Assembly: GCF_003594935.2 (NCBI RefSeq)
Contig: NZ_CP043342.1
Location: forward strand, 372,001 to 436,000
DNA length: 64,000 bases
Reading direction: 5' to 3'
From: Enterobacter huaxiensis
Lineage (GTDB): Bacteria > Pseudomonadota > Gammaproteobacteria > Enterobacterales > Enterobacteriaceae
Below the pieces are notes generated by a model. It was not told the origin of the DNA. It made no database searches and worked only from the letters and a program-made list of their open reading frames with translations. Positions within the stretch are counted from its first letter, which is position 1. The number at the start of each line of letters is the position of its first letter. The position numbers were made by a program, and so were the translations under genes. Below are positions 31,205 through 40,348 of this stretch, piece after piece.

Positions 31205-32004
31205 TGAGTAATTCAATAAGCCGTGGCGAGCTCTGGCTGGAAACCCTCGCCCCGAACGCCAAACGTGTCGAAGGGCTCTGCCTGTCCGTGCAGGCGGCAG
31301 ACGGCGAGCTGAACGGCGAAGCGGTGCGTTTTGTTGCCGTGGTGCCGGATGCCAACAACCACTTCCCGCGCGCGGCGCAGGGTGAAGTCGGCCTGCTGGA
31401 AGGCTGGACGCTGGCGAAGGTGGTCAGCGAAACCGTCGCCGCGGACGCAGACAAGCCCGTCAAACGCCCGATTGTGGCGGTGATTGACGTCCCAAGCCAG
31501 GCCTATGGCCGTCGCGAAGAGGCGTTTGGTATCCATCAGGCGCTGGCCGGCGCGGCTGCCGCGTATGCTAACGCGCGTCTGGCCGGCCACCCGGTGATTG
31601 GTCTAATCGTCGGCAAGGCGATGTCCGGTGCGTTTCTGGCGCACGGCTACCAGGCCAACCGCCTGATCGCCTTTAACGACAAAGGGGTGCTCATCCACGC
31701 GATGGGTAAAGAGTCAGCGGCGCGCATTACCCTGCGTACCGTGGAGGCCCTGGAAAAACTGGCGGCAACCATTCCGCCAATGGCGTACGACATCAGCAAC
31801 TACGCCACGCTGGGGCTGCTCTCTAACCTGCTGGACATCAGCAACCCGGATGCCCCATCCGATAACGATCTGGCGCAGGTGAAAACCACTCTGCAGCAGG
31901 CCATCAGTGACGCACGTCAGGACACCACCTTGAAAAACCGCCTGGGTGCTGACAACCGCCGCAGCTCGGCTCTCGTACGCGAACGTATGCGAGCAAGCTG
32001 GTAA
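31204..32004 (+). CDS. mdcE: Malonate decarboxylase gamma subunit
   Basis: The partner of MdcD in the decarboxylase core, about 266 residues, with IDVPSQAYGRREEAFGIHQ and GLIVGKAMSGAFLAHGYQANR motifs of the carboxyltransferase fold. Two adjacent ATGs exist (31201, 31204). GGGAGG at 31191-31196 gives spacings of 4 and 7, so I favour 31204, with a TGATG junction to mdcD. A 127-base gap with a strong hairpin separates it from mdcF. Confidence 0.92.
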   Translation: MSNSISRGELWLETLAPNAKRVEGLCLSVQAADGELNGEAVRFVAVVPDANNHFPRAAQGEVGLLEGWTLAKVVSETVAADADKPVKRPIVAVIDVPSQAYGRREEAFGIHQALAGAAAAYANARLAGHPVIGLIVGKAMSGAFLAHGYQANRLIAFNDKGVLIHAMGKESAARITLRTVEALEKLAATIPPMAYDISNYATLGLLSNLLDISNPDAPSDNDLAQVKTTLQQAISDARQDTTLKNRLGADNRRSSALVRERMRASW

Positions 32005-32036
32005 GTAACAAGAGACCTGCCAGAGATGTACAACCC

Positions 32037-32061
32037 CGCGGGCGCGACCGTTGCGCCCGCG
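32037..32061 (+). repeat. GC-rich hairpin between mdcE and mdcF
   Basis: A perfect 9-bp stem (CGCGGGCGC / GCGCCCGCG) with a 7-base loop and no T-run afterwards. It is the only long gap inside the operon. It may protect the upstream mRNA or mark a processing point, as REP hairpins do. It does not look like a terminator. Confidence 0.6.
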
Positions 32062-32131
32062 AGGAAGGCTGCATCCTGAAAAATAATAAACATCGCACCA
32101 GTGCTAAAACTTTTTTTACTACAGGTGATTT

Positions 32132-33091
32132 ATGACTTACGTAATTGTTCATGCTCTTGCACCGATTTTCGTCATCATGCTGCTGGGATTCTGGGCCGGT
32201 AAGGCAAAGATGGTCGATAACAAAAATGTTTCCCTACTTAATATCTTCGTGATGGATTTTGCACTGCCCGCCGCGCTGTTTAGCGCTACCGTGCAAACGC
32301 CGTGGACCGGCATCGTGGCCCAGTCGCCGCTGATCCTGGTGCTCACCCTGGCGATGTGGATAACCTATGCGGCCATCTACTTCCTCGCCACCAAAGTCTT
32401 TAAAAAATCCCCGCAGGATGCGGCGGTGCTGACGCTTACCGTCGCCCTGCCAAACTACGCGGCGCTCGGTCTGCCAATTCTGGGCAGCGTGCTGGGTGAA
32501 AGTTCTTCGACGTCGCTGTCCGTGGCGGTCTCCATCGCCTGCGGTTCCGTACTGATGACCCCGTTCTGCCTGCTGATCCTGGAGCGCGAGAAAGCGCGCG
32601 CCGAGGGGAATAACTCGGGTTCAACGCTCTCCATGCTGCCGGTGCTGATGTGGCGTTCCATTAAAAAACCGATCGTGATGGGCCCGCTGCTGGGTGTGAT
32701 CCTCTCCGCCATCGGCATCAAAATGCCTGAACTGGTGCTTGCCGCGATTAAACCGCTGGGGTTGTCCGCCACCGCTGCGGCGCTGTTCCTGACCGGGGTG
32801 ATCCTCTCTGCCCGTAAGCTGCAGATCAACACCATGGTTATCACCTCAACCATCGCCAAGCTGCTGATTCAGCCAGCGATTGCCTGGGCGATTGTGCTGA
32901 TCTTCGGCCTGCACGGCTCCGTGGCGATCACCGCTATCCTGATGATTGCGCTCTCCGCGGGCTTCTTCGGCGTGGTGTTCGGTAACCGCTTTGGCGTGCA
33001 GTCGCCGGATGCTGAAGCCGTGCTGCTGTTAAGCTCCGTACTGTGTATCCTGTCGCTGCCGCTGTTTATCTCGCTGACTTCAGGAATGTAA
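32132..33091 (+). CDS. mdcF: Malonate transporter, auxin efflux carrier family
   Basis: A 319-residue membrane protein of the AEC family with about 10 hydrophobic segments in two halves (residues 5-150 and 180-318). Family motifs include the N-terminal ALAPIFVIMLLGFWAGK and LPNYAALGLPILGSVLGE. Position within the mdc operon supports malonate uptake. The start follows AGGTGATTT. It ends 2 bases before mdcG. Confidence 0.92.
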   Translation: MTYVIVHALAPIFVIMLLGFWAGKAKMVDNKNVSLLNIFVMDFALPAALFSATVQTPWTGIVAQSPLILVLTLAMWITYAAIYFLATKVFKKSPQDAAVLTLTVALPNYAALGLPILGSVLGESSSTSLSVAVSIACGSVLMTPFCLLILEREKARAEGNNSGSTLSMLPVLMWRSIKKPIVMGPLLGVILSAIGIKMPELVLAAIKPLGLSATAAALFLTGVILSARKLQINTMVITSTIAKLLIQPAIAWAIVLIFGLHGSVAITAILMIALSAGFFGVVFGNRFGVQSPDAEAVLLLSSVLCILSLPLFISLTSGM

Positions 33092-33093
33092 TC

Positions 33094-33711
33094 ATGACCA
33101 CAACATTACGCCCGCACGACCTCATCTGGCTTACCGCGCGCGACGCGCTGGAAGGCATCACCGAATCCTGGGTGGAGGCGGCCTGGCATACCGGCCTGCC
33201 GGTGGTGGTGCGGCGTGATGTTGATAACGAAGGCCGCATTCCCGTTGGCGTGCGCGGCCTGCGTCGCGACCAGCGGGCGGCCGGATGGGTGAAGCCGGAA
33301 AACGTGTTGCGCGTGGTTTCGCCCGAGGATCTGAGCGTTGCCGCCGACCTGCTGCGTTCGCCCTTTATAACCCAGCCGCCGGTTCAGGTGGCGCTACAGC
33401 TTGCTCAGCAGGCGTGGCCGTGGACGTGGGGCATTACCGGCAGCACCGGCTATGCGCTGGCGACCGGTATTCCGGTGATTCATGCCGACAGCGATCTAGA
33501 CCTGCTGATCCGCGCCCCGCACGCCGTTTCCCCTGATGCATTTGCTGGCTGGCAGTCTCAGCTTAGTCGGGCGCTGTGTCGGGCGGACACGCAGGTGGAT
33601 ACGCCCGAGGGCGGATTCGCGCTGGCGGAGTGGCTGCGAGACGGCAAAACGCTGCTAAAAACCCACCGCGGACCCCGTCTGGTGGCGGATCCGTGGCGCA
33701 GGGAGGAGTGA
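33094..33711 (+). CDS. mdcG: Phosphoribosyl-dephospho-CoA transferase MdcG
   Basis: Attaches the prosthetic group made by MdcB to Ser25 of MdcC (holo-ACP synthase of malonate decarboxylase). A 205-residue nucleotidyltransferase-like protein: the WGITGSTGYALATG stretch near residue 112 and the DSDLDLLIRAP metal site resemble that fold. The ATG at 33094 (MTTTLRPHDL) is preferred over an upstream frame that lies inside mdcF. It overlaps mdcH by 1 base. Confidence 0.92.
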   Translation: MTTTLRPHDLIWLTARDALEGITESWVEAAWHTGLPVVVRRDVDNEGRIPVGVRGLRRDQRAAGWVKPENVLRVVSPEDLSVAADLLRSPFITQPPVQVALQLAQQAWPWTWGITGSTGYALATGIPVIHADSDLDLLIRAPHAVSPDAFAGWQSQLSRALCRADTQVDTPEGGFALAEWLRDGKTLLKTHRGPRLVADPWRREE

Positions 33712-34607
33712 TGAAAATACTGTTTACCTTTCCGGGGCAGGGCACGCAGCACGAAGGCATGCTGCAAAACCTGCCGGGAACGGAACTGACTCAGGCGCGC
33801 AAGGTGCTTGGCGCTGAGGTCGATAGTCTCGACAGCACCGCATCCCTGACCCATACCCGCGCGGTTCAGCTTTCGCTGCTGATTGCCGGCGTGGCCTGGG
33901 CGCGCGAGCTGGAACGCCGCGGCGTGTCGCCGGATATTGTCAGCGGGCTTTCCATCGGCGCTTACCCGGCGGCGGTTGTCGCAGGGGCGCTGGACTTCGC
34001 AGACGCGCTTACGCTGGTGGCGCTGCGCGGCGATCTGATGGAGCAGGCTTATCCGCACGGCTACGGCCTGACGGCCATCATGGGCTTAACCCTGCCGCAG
34101 GTGGAAACGCTGATTGAAGGCACCGGAACCTACGTTGCTAACCTGAACGCCGAAACGCAGATCGTCATCGCCGGAACCGATGACGGGATGGCGCAGGTCG
34201 CCGGGCGCGCGCTGGCGAAAGGGGCAAGCAAGGCCAAACGGCTTGCGGTCAGCGTGCCGTCGCACTGCGAGCTGCTGGCGGAACCGGCGAAAAAGCTGGC
34301 GTCGGCGTTTGAATCGGTCAGCCTTTCACGCCCGCGCTGCGCGTACCTGAGCGGCAGCACCGGGCGCGTGCTCTGGCAGCCGGAAAAGATAGCAGACGAT
34401 CTGGCGATGAACATGGCGCGAACCGTGCGCTGGCAGGAGGCGGTCATTTCCGCTAACGAGCGCGAAGCGCGGCTGGCAATTGAGATGCCGCCAGGCGGCG
34501 TACTGACCTGCCTGACGCGTCAGGCGGCGTGGGAAGGGGAAACCATTTCGCTGGAGCGCAGCGGGGTAGACGTGGCGGTGCATCTGGCGGGGCGGCTTCA
34601 GCGATGA
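33711..34607 (+). CDS. mdcH: Malonyl-CoA:ACP transacylase MdcH
   Basis: Loads malonyl onto the MdcC carrier from malonyl-CoA to start the decarboxylase cycle. A 298-residue FabD-type acyltransferase with FTFPGQGTQ at the N-terminus and the nucleophile in SGLSIGAYPAA (Ser81). The catalytic His is probably in VPSHCELL. The start at 33711 forms a TGATG junction with mdcG after GGGAGG. It is the last structural gene; a REP pair follows. Confidence 0.93.
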   Translation: MKILFTFPGQGTQHEGMLQNLPGTELTQARKVLGAEVDSLDSTASLTHTRAVQLSLLIAGVAWARELERRGVSPDIVSGLSIGAYPAAVVAGALDFADALTLVALRGDLMEQAYPHGYGLTAIMGLTLPQVETLIEGTGTYVANLNAETQIVIAGTDDGMAQVAGRALAKGASKAKRLAVSVPSHCELLAEPAKKLASAFESVSLSRPRCAYLSGSTGRVLWQPEKIADDLAMNMARTVRWQEAVISANEREARLAIEMPPGGVLTCLTRQAAWEGETISLERSGVDVAVHLAGRLQR

Positions 34608-34614
34608 GTTTTTT

Positions 34615-34685
34615 GCCCGGTGGCGCTACGCTTACCGGGCCTACAATCCAGGAGTAGGCCCGGTAAGGCGCAGCCGCCACCGGGC
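34615..34685. repeat. Inverted pair of REP elements (BIME-like)
   Basis: Two REP-like units face each other: 34615-34644 (GCCCGGTGGCGC...CCGGGCCTAC) and 34654-34685 (GTAGGCCCGGTAAGG...CCACCGGGC), 9 bases apart. They occupy the gap between the convergent mdcH and mdcR. The core matches the copies at 25153 and 41005. Confidence 0.88.
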
Positions 34686-34692
34686 ACTAACA

Positions 34693-35625
34693 TCAGGCGC
34701 CGTCCTGCAAACTGCGCGCATACATCCGCCCCTCGGCGGCTAGTGCCCGCAGGCTCGGGTCCTGCTCGCGGTTGCGGGCAAAGACGATGGCGATCAGCTG
34801 CTGCATCTGGTACGGCTCAGCCAGCTTCAACAGCTGCACCGAATTCTCATACACTTTCTTCATCCTGCCCGGCATCAGCGTAAAACCCACACCCGCCTGC
34901 ACCAGGCTCAGCATCGAGAAAATATCATTCACGCGGGTGACAATTTCCGGCTCGAACCCGGCGATATGAAACGCCTCCTGAAACCCGGCATACGTGGCGA
35001 ACCCTTCTGCCAGGGCGACAAACTTCTGGTCTTTGTAATCACGCAGATCCGCGGGCCCGCGGGTGTTCAGCGTGGCGGAAGCCGGTGCGGCAAGGAAAAT
35101 ATCGTCGTGGAACAGGGGCAGCACTTCGAGGCTGTTACGGTCAATGTCGCTTTCGGAGATGGAGATCAGAATCGCGTCCAGCGAGCCTTCGTCCAGCATA
35201 TGCAGCAGGGTGTCGTTTGAGCCCATCGTCAGATCCATCTCCAGATCCGGACGGCGCAGCTTCATGCCCATAATCAGGCGCGGCACGGTTTCCAGCGTCA
35301 GCGAGTAGAGCGTCCCCACGCGCAGCCGCCCCTGGCCGATTCCGGCGATTTTGCGGGACTCTTCCAGCCCGCGCTCCATCACCTGCATCACCTCCTGGCA
35401 ATACTCCAGCAGCGTCCACGCGGAGGGGAGCGCAATCAGGTTGCGCCCCTTGTGGGTAAAGAGCGGGCAGCGCACGTTCTCTTCCAGCGTGTGCAGCGCG
35501 CGGTGCACGCTCACGCCGCTCAGGCCCAGAGTTTCGGCGGTACGCGCGATATTCCCTTTCTCCATAAACGTCATGAAGATGCTGAGCTTGCGGAACGTAA
35601 TCTCGCTCGTGATATCGAAACTCAT
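34693..35625 (-). CDS. mdcR: LysR-type regulator of malonate use
   Basis: A 310-residue LysR-family regulator. The N-terminal winged helix-turn-helix is at about residues 10-65 (ITFRKLSIFMTFMEKG, GLSGVSVHRALHTLE), followed by a periplasmic-binding-like effector domain. It is convergent with mdcH. By analogy with Klebsiella it should activate mdcA in response to malonate. Its ATG lies 15 bases after the yheS stop on the same strand, with GGGAG as ribosome site, so transcription may come from yheS. Confidence 0.9.
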   Translation of the reverse strand: MSFDITSEITFRKLSIFMTFMEKGNIARTAETLGLSGVSVHRALHTLEENVRCPLFTHKGRNLIALPSAWTLLEYCQEVMQVMERGLEESRKIAGIGQGRLRVGTLYSLTLETVPRLIMGMKLRRPDLEMDLTMGSNDTLLHMLDEGSLDAILISISESDIDRNSLEVLPLFHDDIFLAAPASATLNTRGPADLRDYKDQKFVALAEGFATYAGFQEAFHIAGFEPEIVTRVNDIFSMLSLVQAGVGFTLMPGRMKKVYENSVQLLKLAEPYQMQQLIAIVFARNREQDPSLRALAAEGRMYARSLQDGA

Positions 35626-35640
35626 AGCTCTCCCGGCGTG

Positions 35641-37545
35641 TTAGTCAGCCTGCAGCATCGCTTCCAGCTGCTCCTGCGCGTCCAGCCACGCCATTTCGCA
35701 CTCTTCGAGGCTGGATTTGGTTTTCGCCTGCGTTTGCAGGCAGTCGGTCAGCTCAGCCTTGCGGCTCTGATCGTACAGCCCGCTGTCGCCCAGCTTCTCT
35801 TCAACGGCGGCAAGCGTGGCGTTGAGCTTTTCCATCTCTTTTTCAAGACGGGTAATCTCTTTACGCAGCGGCTGCGTCTGCGTGCGCAGCTCCGCTTCAC
35901 GACGCTTCTGGTCTTTACGCGACTGCGCGCTGTTGGCGTTGTCCTTCGCTGACTCTTCCGGCTGGTTTTCCAGCTTCTGCACGTCCGTTAGCCACTGCTG
36001 ATAGTCTTCCAGGTCGCCGTCGAACGGTTCGACTTTGCCGCCGTGCACTAAATAGAGATCGTCCGTGGTGGAGCGGATCAGGTGGCGGTCGTGCGAGACG
36101 ACAACCAGCGCGCCTTCGAACTCGATCAGCGCTTCGGTCAGTGCCTGACGCATGTCGAGATCCAGGTGGTTGGTCGGTTCATCGAGCAGCAGCAGGTTCG
36201 GGCGCTGCCAGACGATCAGCGCCAGCACCAGACGCGCTTTTTCGCCGCCGGAGAAGCGCTCGGTGTTTTCGGTGACCTTATCGCCCTGGAAGCCGAAGCC
36301 GCCGAGGTAGTCACGCAGCTTCTGCTCCATCTCCTGCGGCGCCAGACGGGCCAGGTGCTGAATCGGAGATTCATCTGCGCGTAAAAATTCCAGCTGATGC
36401 TGTGCGAAGTAGCCCAGCTTGATGCCCTTCGCCAGGCCGATTTCTCCGCTGACCGGGTTAAGCTCGCCCGCGAGCAGTTTGATCAGCGTCGATTTACCGG
36501 CACCGTTACGTCCCAGCAGGCCGATACGGGAACCCGGGACCAGGTTGAGCTTGATGGAGTTGAGAATAATGCGGTCGGCATAGCCCGCGCTCACTTTTTC
36601 CATCTTCAGGAGCGGGTTTGGCAGGCTCTCCGGCTCGCGGAAGCTGAAGTGGAACGGGTTATCCACGTGCGCCGGGGCGATCATCTCCATGCGTTCCAGC
36701 ATTTTGATGCGGCTCTGGGCCTGCTTGGCTTTTGAGGCCTTGGCCTTGAAGCGATCGACAAAGCTCTGCAGGTGCGCCACCCGCTGCTGCTGGCTTTCGT
36801 ACATGGACTGCTGCTGGGCAAGGCGCGTCGCGCGCTGACGCTCGAAGGAGCTGTAGTTGCCGGTGTACTCGAACATCGTTTGCTGTTCGATATGAATGAT
36901 TTTATCCACTACCGGGTCGAGGAAGTCGCGGTCGTGGGAAATCAGAATCAGAGTGCCCTGATAGCTCTTAAGCCACTTCTCCAGCCAAATAACGGCATCA
37001 AGATCGAGGTGGTTGGTCGGTTCATCGAGCAGCAGCAGGTCAGAGCGGCAGATCAGCGCCTGGGCCAGGTTAAGGCGCATGCGCCAGCCGCCGGAGAAGT
37101 CGCTGACCGGGCGTTCAAGCTGTTCGTTGCTGAAGCCCAGCCCGTGCAGCAGGCTGGAGGCGCGGGAGCGAATGGTCCAGGCGTCGATGGCGTCCAGCTT
37201 GCCGTGAACGGTAGCGATGGCGTGGCCGTCGTTGCGCTCGTTGGCGGCGTTAAGTTCCGCCTCGAGCTTGCGGTATTCACGGTCGCCGTCGATAACATAG
37301 TCGAGCGCCGGTTCGCTCAGCGCAGGCGTCTCCTGGTTTACCCAGGCAAGCTGCCAGTTACCCGGATAGGTAAAGTTACCGCCGTCAGCGCTAATCTCGT
37401 TTTTCAGCAGCGCCAGCAGGGTCGATTTACCGCAGCCGTTTTTGCCGACCAGACCCACTTTTTGGCCCGGGTTGATGGTAGCGGTCGCGTTATCCAGCAG
37501 GACGCGCACGCCGCGACGAATTTGTAACGAGGAGAAAACAATCAT
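35641..37545 (-). CDS. yheS: ABC-F family ATPase YheS
   Basis: A 634-residue soluble protein with two ABC domains and no membrane part. The Walker A motifs are GLVGKNGCGKSTLL (near residue 30) and GLLGRNGAGKSTLI; the signatures are FSGGWRMRLNLAQ and FSGGEKARLVLA. A linker with the KAKQAQSRIKMLERM stretch joins them, and a charged coiled-coil tail ends the protein. ABC-F members of this type act on the ribosome; the exact role of YheS is not settled. It is divergent from kefG, as in E. coli. Confidence 0.95.
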   Translation of the reverse strand: MIVFSSLQIRRGVRVLLDNATATINPGQKVGLVGKNGCGKSTLLALLKNEISADGGNFTYPGNWQLAWVNQETPALSEPALDYVIDGDREYRKLEAELNAANERNDGHAIATVHGKLDAIDAWTIRSRASSLLHGLGFSNEQLERPVSDFSGGWRMRLNLAQALICRSDLLLLDEPTNHLDLDAVIWLEKWLKSYQGTLILISHDRDFLDPVVDKIIHIEQQTMFEYTGNYSSFERQRATRLAQQQSMYESQQQRVAHLQSFVDRFKAKASKAKQAQSRIKMLERMEMIAPAHVDNPFHFSFREPESLPNPLLKMEKVSAGYADRIILNSIKLNLVPGSRIGLLGRNGAGKSTLIKLLAGELNPVSGEIGLAKGIKLGYFAQHQLEFLRADESPIQHLARLAPQEMEQKLRDYLGGFGFQGDKVTENTERFSGGEKARLVLALIVWQRPNLLLLDEPTNHLDLDMRQALTEALIEFEGALVVVSHDRHLIRSTTDDLYLVHGGKVEPFDGDLEDYQQWLTDVQKLENQPEESAKDNANSAQSRKDQKRREAELRTQTQPLRKEITRLEKEMEKLNATLAAVEEKLGDSGLYDQSRKAELTDCLQTQAKTKSSLEECEMAWLDAQEQLEAMLQAD

Positions 37546-37680
37546 AGAAGCGCCGTATGTTCCGACTATGTTAATTTGTCATTATGATAATGTAAGGTGT
37601 GCGCCATTTTCCGCACCGGGCCGCCATGGTAGCCCAAAACAACGACGATACACAAAAACAGAAACACGACCGGGAGGGGA

Positions 37681-38235
37681 ATGATGTCTCAGACAGCAAA
37701 AGTGCTGCTGCTGTATGCCCATCCGGAATCTCAGGACTCGGTAGCGAACCGGGTGCTGCTTAAGGCGGCTACACAGCTCAGCAACGTGACGGTGCACGAT
37801 CTCTACGCGCACTATCCTGATTTCTTTATCGATATTCCTTACGAGCAGGAGCTGCTGCGTCAGCATGACGTGATTGTGTTCCAGCATCCGCTTTATACCT
37901 ATAGCTGTCCGGCGCTGCTCAAAGAGTGGCTGGACCGCGTGCTGAGCCGGGGCTTTTCCAGCGGGGTGGGGGGCAACCAGCTCGCGGGAAAGTACTGGCG
38001 TAGCGTCATCACCACCGGTGAGCCGGAAAGCGCCTACCGCCATGACGGGCTGAACCGCTATCCCATGAGCGATATCCTGCGCCCGTTTGAGCTGACGGCA
38101 GCGATGTGCCGTATGCACTGGATGAGCCCGATTATTGTCTACTGGGCGCGTCGACAGCAGCCCGAGGCGCTGGCGAGCCATGCCAGAGCCTACGGTGAAT
38201 GGCTGGCGTCACCGATTTCGGCAGGAGGCCGCTAA
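37681..38235 (+). CDS. kefG: KefB ancillary quinone oxidoreductase KefG
   Basis: A 184-residue flavodoxin-like NAD(P)H:quinone oxidoreductase family protein needed for full activity of the KefB potassium efflux system. It carries [38 protein letters not shown] and TTGEPESAY motifs. Two ATGs are adjacent (37681, 37684); length matches E. coli with the first. Its stop overlaps the kefB ATG by 1 base, so translation is coupled. Confidence 0.95.
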   Translation: MMSQTAKVLLLYAHPESQDSVANRVLLKAATQLSNVTVHDLYAHYPDFFIDIPYEQELLRQHDVIVFQHPLYTYSCPALLKEWLDRVLSRGFSSGVGGNQLAGKYWRSVITTGEPESAYRHDGLNRYPMSDILRPFELTAAMCRMHWMSPIIVYWARRQQPEALASHARAYGEWLASPISAGGR

Positions 38236-40040
38236 TGGAAGGATCAAATCTGCTTCTTGCCGGCGTGCTGTTCTTATTCGCGGCGGTTGTTGCGGTGCCG
38301 CTGGCCGCACGTCTCGGCATCGGTGCCGTGCTGGGCTATTTGTTAGCCGGTATTGCGATCGGGCCGTGGGGGCTGGGGTTTATCAGCGATGTGGATGAAA
38401 TTCTCCACTTCTCAGAGCTGGGCGTCGTCTTCCTGATGTTTATCATCGGCCTGGAGCTAAACCCGTCCAAGCTGTGGCAGCTGCGGCAATCTATTTTTGG
38501 CGTCGGGGCGGCGCAGGTGCTGTTCAGCGCGGCGATCCTTGCCGGGCTGCTTATGCTGACGGACTTCTCGTGGCAGGCGGCGACAATCGGCGGGATTGGT
38601 CTGGCAATGTCGTCCACGGCGATGGCGCTGCAGCTGATGCGCGACAAAGGGATGAACCGTAACGAAGCCGGACAGCTGGGCTTTTCCGTGCTGCTGTTCC
38701 AGGATTTGGCGGTGATACCGGCGCTGGCGCTGGTGCCGCTGCTGGCCGGATCCGGTGACGATCATTTCGACTGGGTGAAAGTCTCCATGAAGGTTCTGGC
38801 CTTCGCGGGGATGCTGATTGGCGGGCGCTTCCTGCTGCGTCCGGTGTTCCGCTTTATTGCCGCCTCGGGCGTGCGCGAGGTATTTACCGCCGCGACGCTG
38901 CTGCTGGTACTCGGGTCTGCTCTGTTTATGGACGCGCTGGGGCTGTCTATGGCGCTGGGCACCTTTATCGCCGGGGTGCTGCTGGCAGAGAGTGAGTATC
39001 GCCACGAGCTGGAGACCGCCATCGATCCGTTTAAGGGGCTGCTGTTAGGGCTGTTCTTTATTTCAGTCGGCATGGCGCTGAATCTGGGCGTGCTCTATAC
39101 CCATCTGCTGTGGGTCGTTGCGAGCGTCGCCGTGCTGGTCGCGGTAAAAACGCTGGTGCTCTACGTGCTGGCGCGCGTTTACGGACTGCGCAGTTCGGAA
39201 AGAATGCAGTTCGCCAGCGTGTTAAGCCAGGGGGGAGAGTTTGCCTTTGTGCTGTTCTCCACGGCGTCGTCGCAAAAGCTGTTCAAAGATGACCAGATGG
39301 CGCTGCTGCTGGTGACGGTAACGCTGTCGATGATGACCACGCCGTTGCTGATGAAGCTAGTGGATAAACTGCTCTCCCGCCGCCTGAACCCGGCAGATGA
39401 TGAAGACGAAGCCCCGTGGGTGGAAGATGATAAGCCGCAGGTGATTGTCGTGGGGTTTGGCCGTTTTGGTCAGGTTATTGGCCGCCTGCTGATGGCGAAC
39501 AAAATGCGCATCACGGTGCTGGAGCGCGACATTAGCGCGGTCAACCTGATGCGCAAATATGGCTATAAGGTTTACTACGGGGATGCCACTCAGCTTGAAC
39601 TGCTGCGTTCCGCCGGGGCGGAAGCGGCAGAGTCTATCGTCATCACCTGTAACGATCCGGAAGATACGATGAAGCTGGTGGAGCTATGCCAGCAGCATTT
39701 TCCGCATCTGCATATTCTGGCGCGCGCGCGCGGACGTGTTGAAGCTCACGAACTTTTGCAGGCGGGTGTGAAACACTTCTCCCGCGAGACCTTCTCCAGC
39801 GCGTTAGAGCTGGGGCGCAAGGCGCTGGTGTCGTTGGGCATGCATCCCCATCAGGCCCAGCGTGCCCAGATGCACTTCCGCAGGCTGGATATGCGGATGC
39901 TGCGCGAACTGATGCCGGTGCATAGCGACACGGCGCAGATCTCTCGCGTGCGGGAAGCGCGCCGCGAGCTTGAAGAGATTTTCCAGCGTGAGATGCAGCA
40001 GGAACGACGCCAGCTCGACGGCTGGGATGAATTTGAATAA
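38235..40040 (+). CDS. kefB: Glutathione-regulated potassium/proton antiporter KefB
   Basis: Protects against electrophiles by potassium efflux with proton entry when glutathione adducts bind. It has 601 residues, as in E. coli. About 12 membrane segments in the CPA2 part (residues 1-375) are followed by a cytoplasmic RCK/TrkA-N domain starting near residue 403 ([17 protein letters not shown]). The start ATG 38235 overlaps the kefG stop; an in-frame ATG at 38199 lies inside kefG and is rejected. Confidence 0.96.
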   Translation: MEGSNLLLAGVLFLFAAVVAVPLAARLGIGAVLGYLLAGIAIGPWGLGFISDVDEILHFSELGVVFLMFIIGLELNPSKLWQLRQSIFGVGAAQVLFSAAILAGLLMLTDFSWQAATIGGIGLAMSSTAMALQLMRDKGMNRNEAGQLGFSVLLFQDLAVIPALALVPLLAGSGDDHFDWVKVSMKVLAFAGMLIGGRFLLRPVFRFIAASGVREVFTAATLLLVLGSALFMDALGLSMALGTFIAGVLLAESEYRHELETAIDPFKGLLLGLFFISVGMALNLGVLYTHLLWVVASVAVLVAVKTLVLYVLARVYGLRSSERMQFASVLSQGGEFAFVLFSTASSQKLFKDDQMALLLVTVTLSMMTTPLLMKLVDKLLSRRLNPADDEDEAPWVEDDKPQVIVVGFGRFGQVIGRLLMANKMRITVLERDISAVNLMRKYGYKVYYGDATQLELLRSAGAEAAESIVITCNDPEDTMKLVELCQQHFPHLHILARARGRVEAHELLQAGVKHFSRETFSSALELGRKALVSLGMHPHQAQRAQMHFRRLDMRMLRELMPVHSDTAQISRVREARRELEEIFQREMQQERRQLDGWDEFE

Positions 40041-40053
40041 AGGGTAACGAAAG

Positions 40054-40254
40054 ATGGCTGTACGTAAACGCTTTATCGCGGGAGCAAAATGCCCGACCTG
40101 CCAGGCGCAAGATACTTTGGCCATGTGGCGAGAAAATAATATTGATGTTGTTGAGTGTGTTAAGTGTGGTCACCAGATGCGCGAGGTCGACAAAGAGGCC
40201 CGCGATCACGTTCGCAAAGAAGAGCAAGTGATCGGCATTTTTCATCCAGACTAG
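40054..40254 (+). CDS. yheV: Zinc-ribbon protein YheV
   Basis: A 66-residue protein with a CPTC...CVKC zinc-ribbon pattern (residues 13-38), nearly identical to E. coli YheV. The function is unknown. It starts 13 bases after kefB and is probably in the same transcript. Confidence 0.93.
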   Translation: MAVRKRFIAGAKCPTCQAQDTLAMWRENNIDVVECVKCGHQMREVDKEARDHVRKEEQVIGIFHPD

Positions 40255-40348
40255 CGATATGCTCTGAGTTTTTTTAAGCTTAGGGGTACACAGGTGCAGA
40301 TTTCCGCTACAATCTGCGCCTGTAATTTTCCCACGCTCAGGAGATATC

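Noticed and set aside
36772..37527. A 251-codon open frame antisense to yheS
   Set aside because: It is opposite the first ABC domain of yheS and has no motif of its own.
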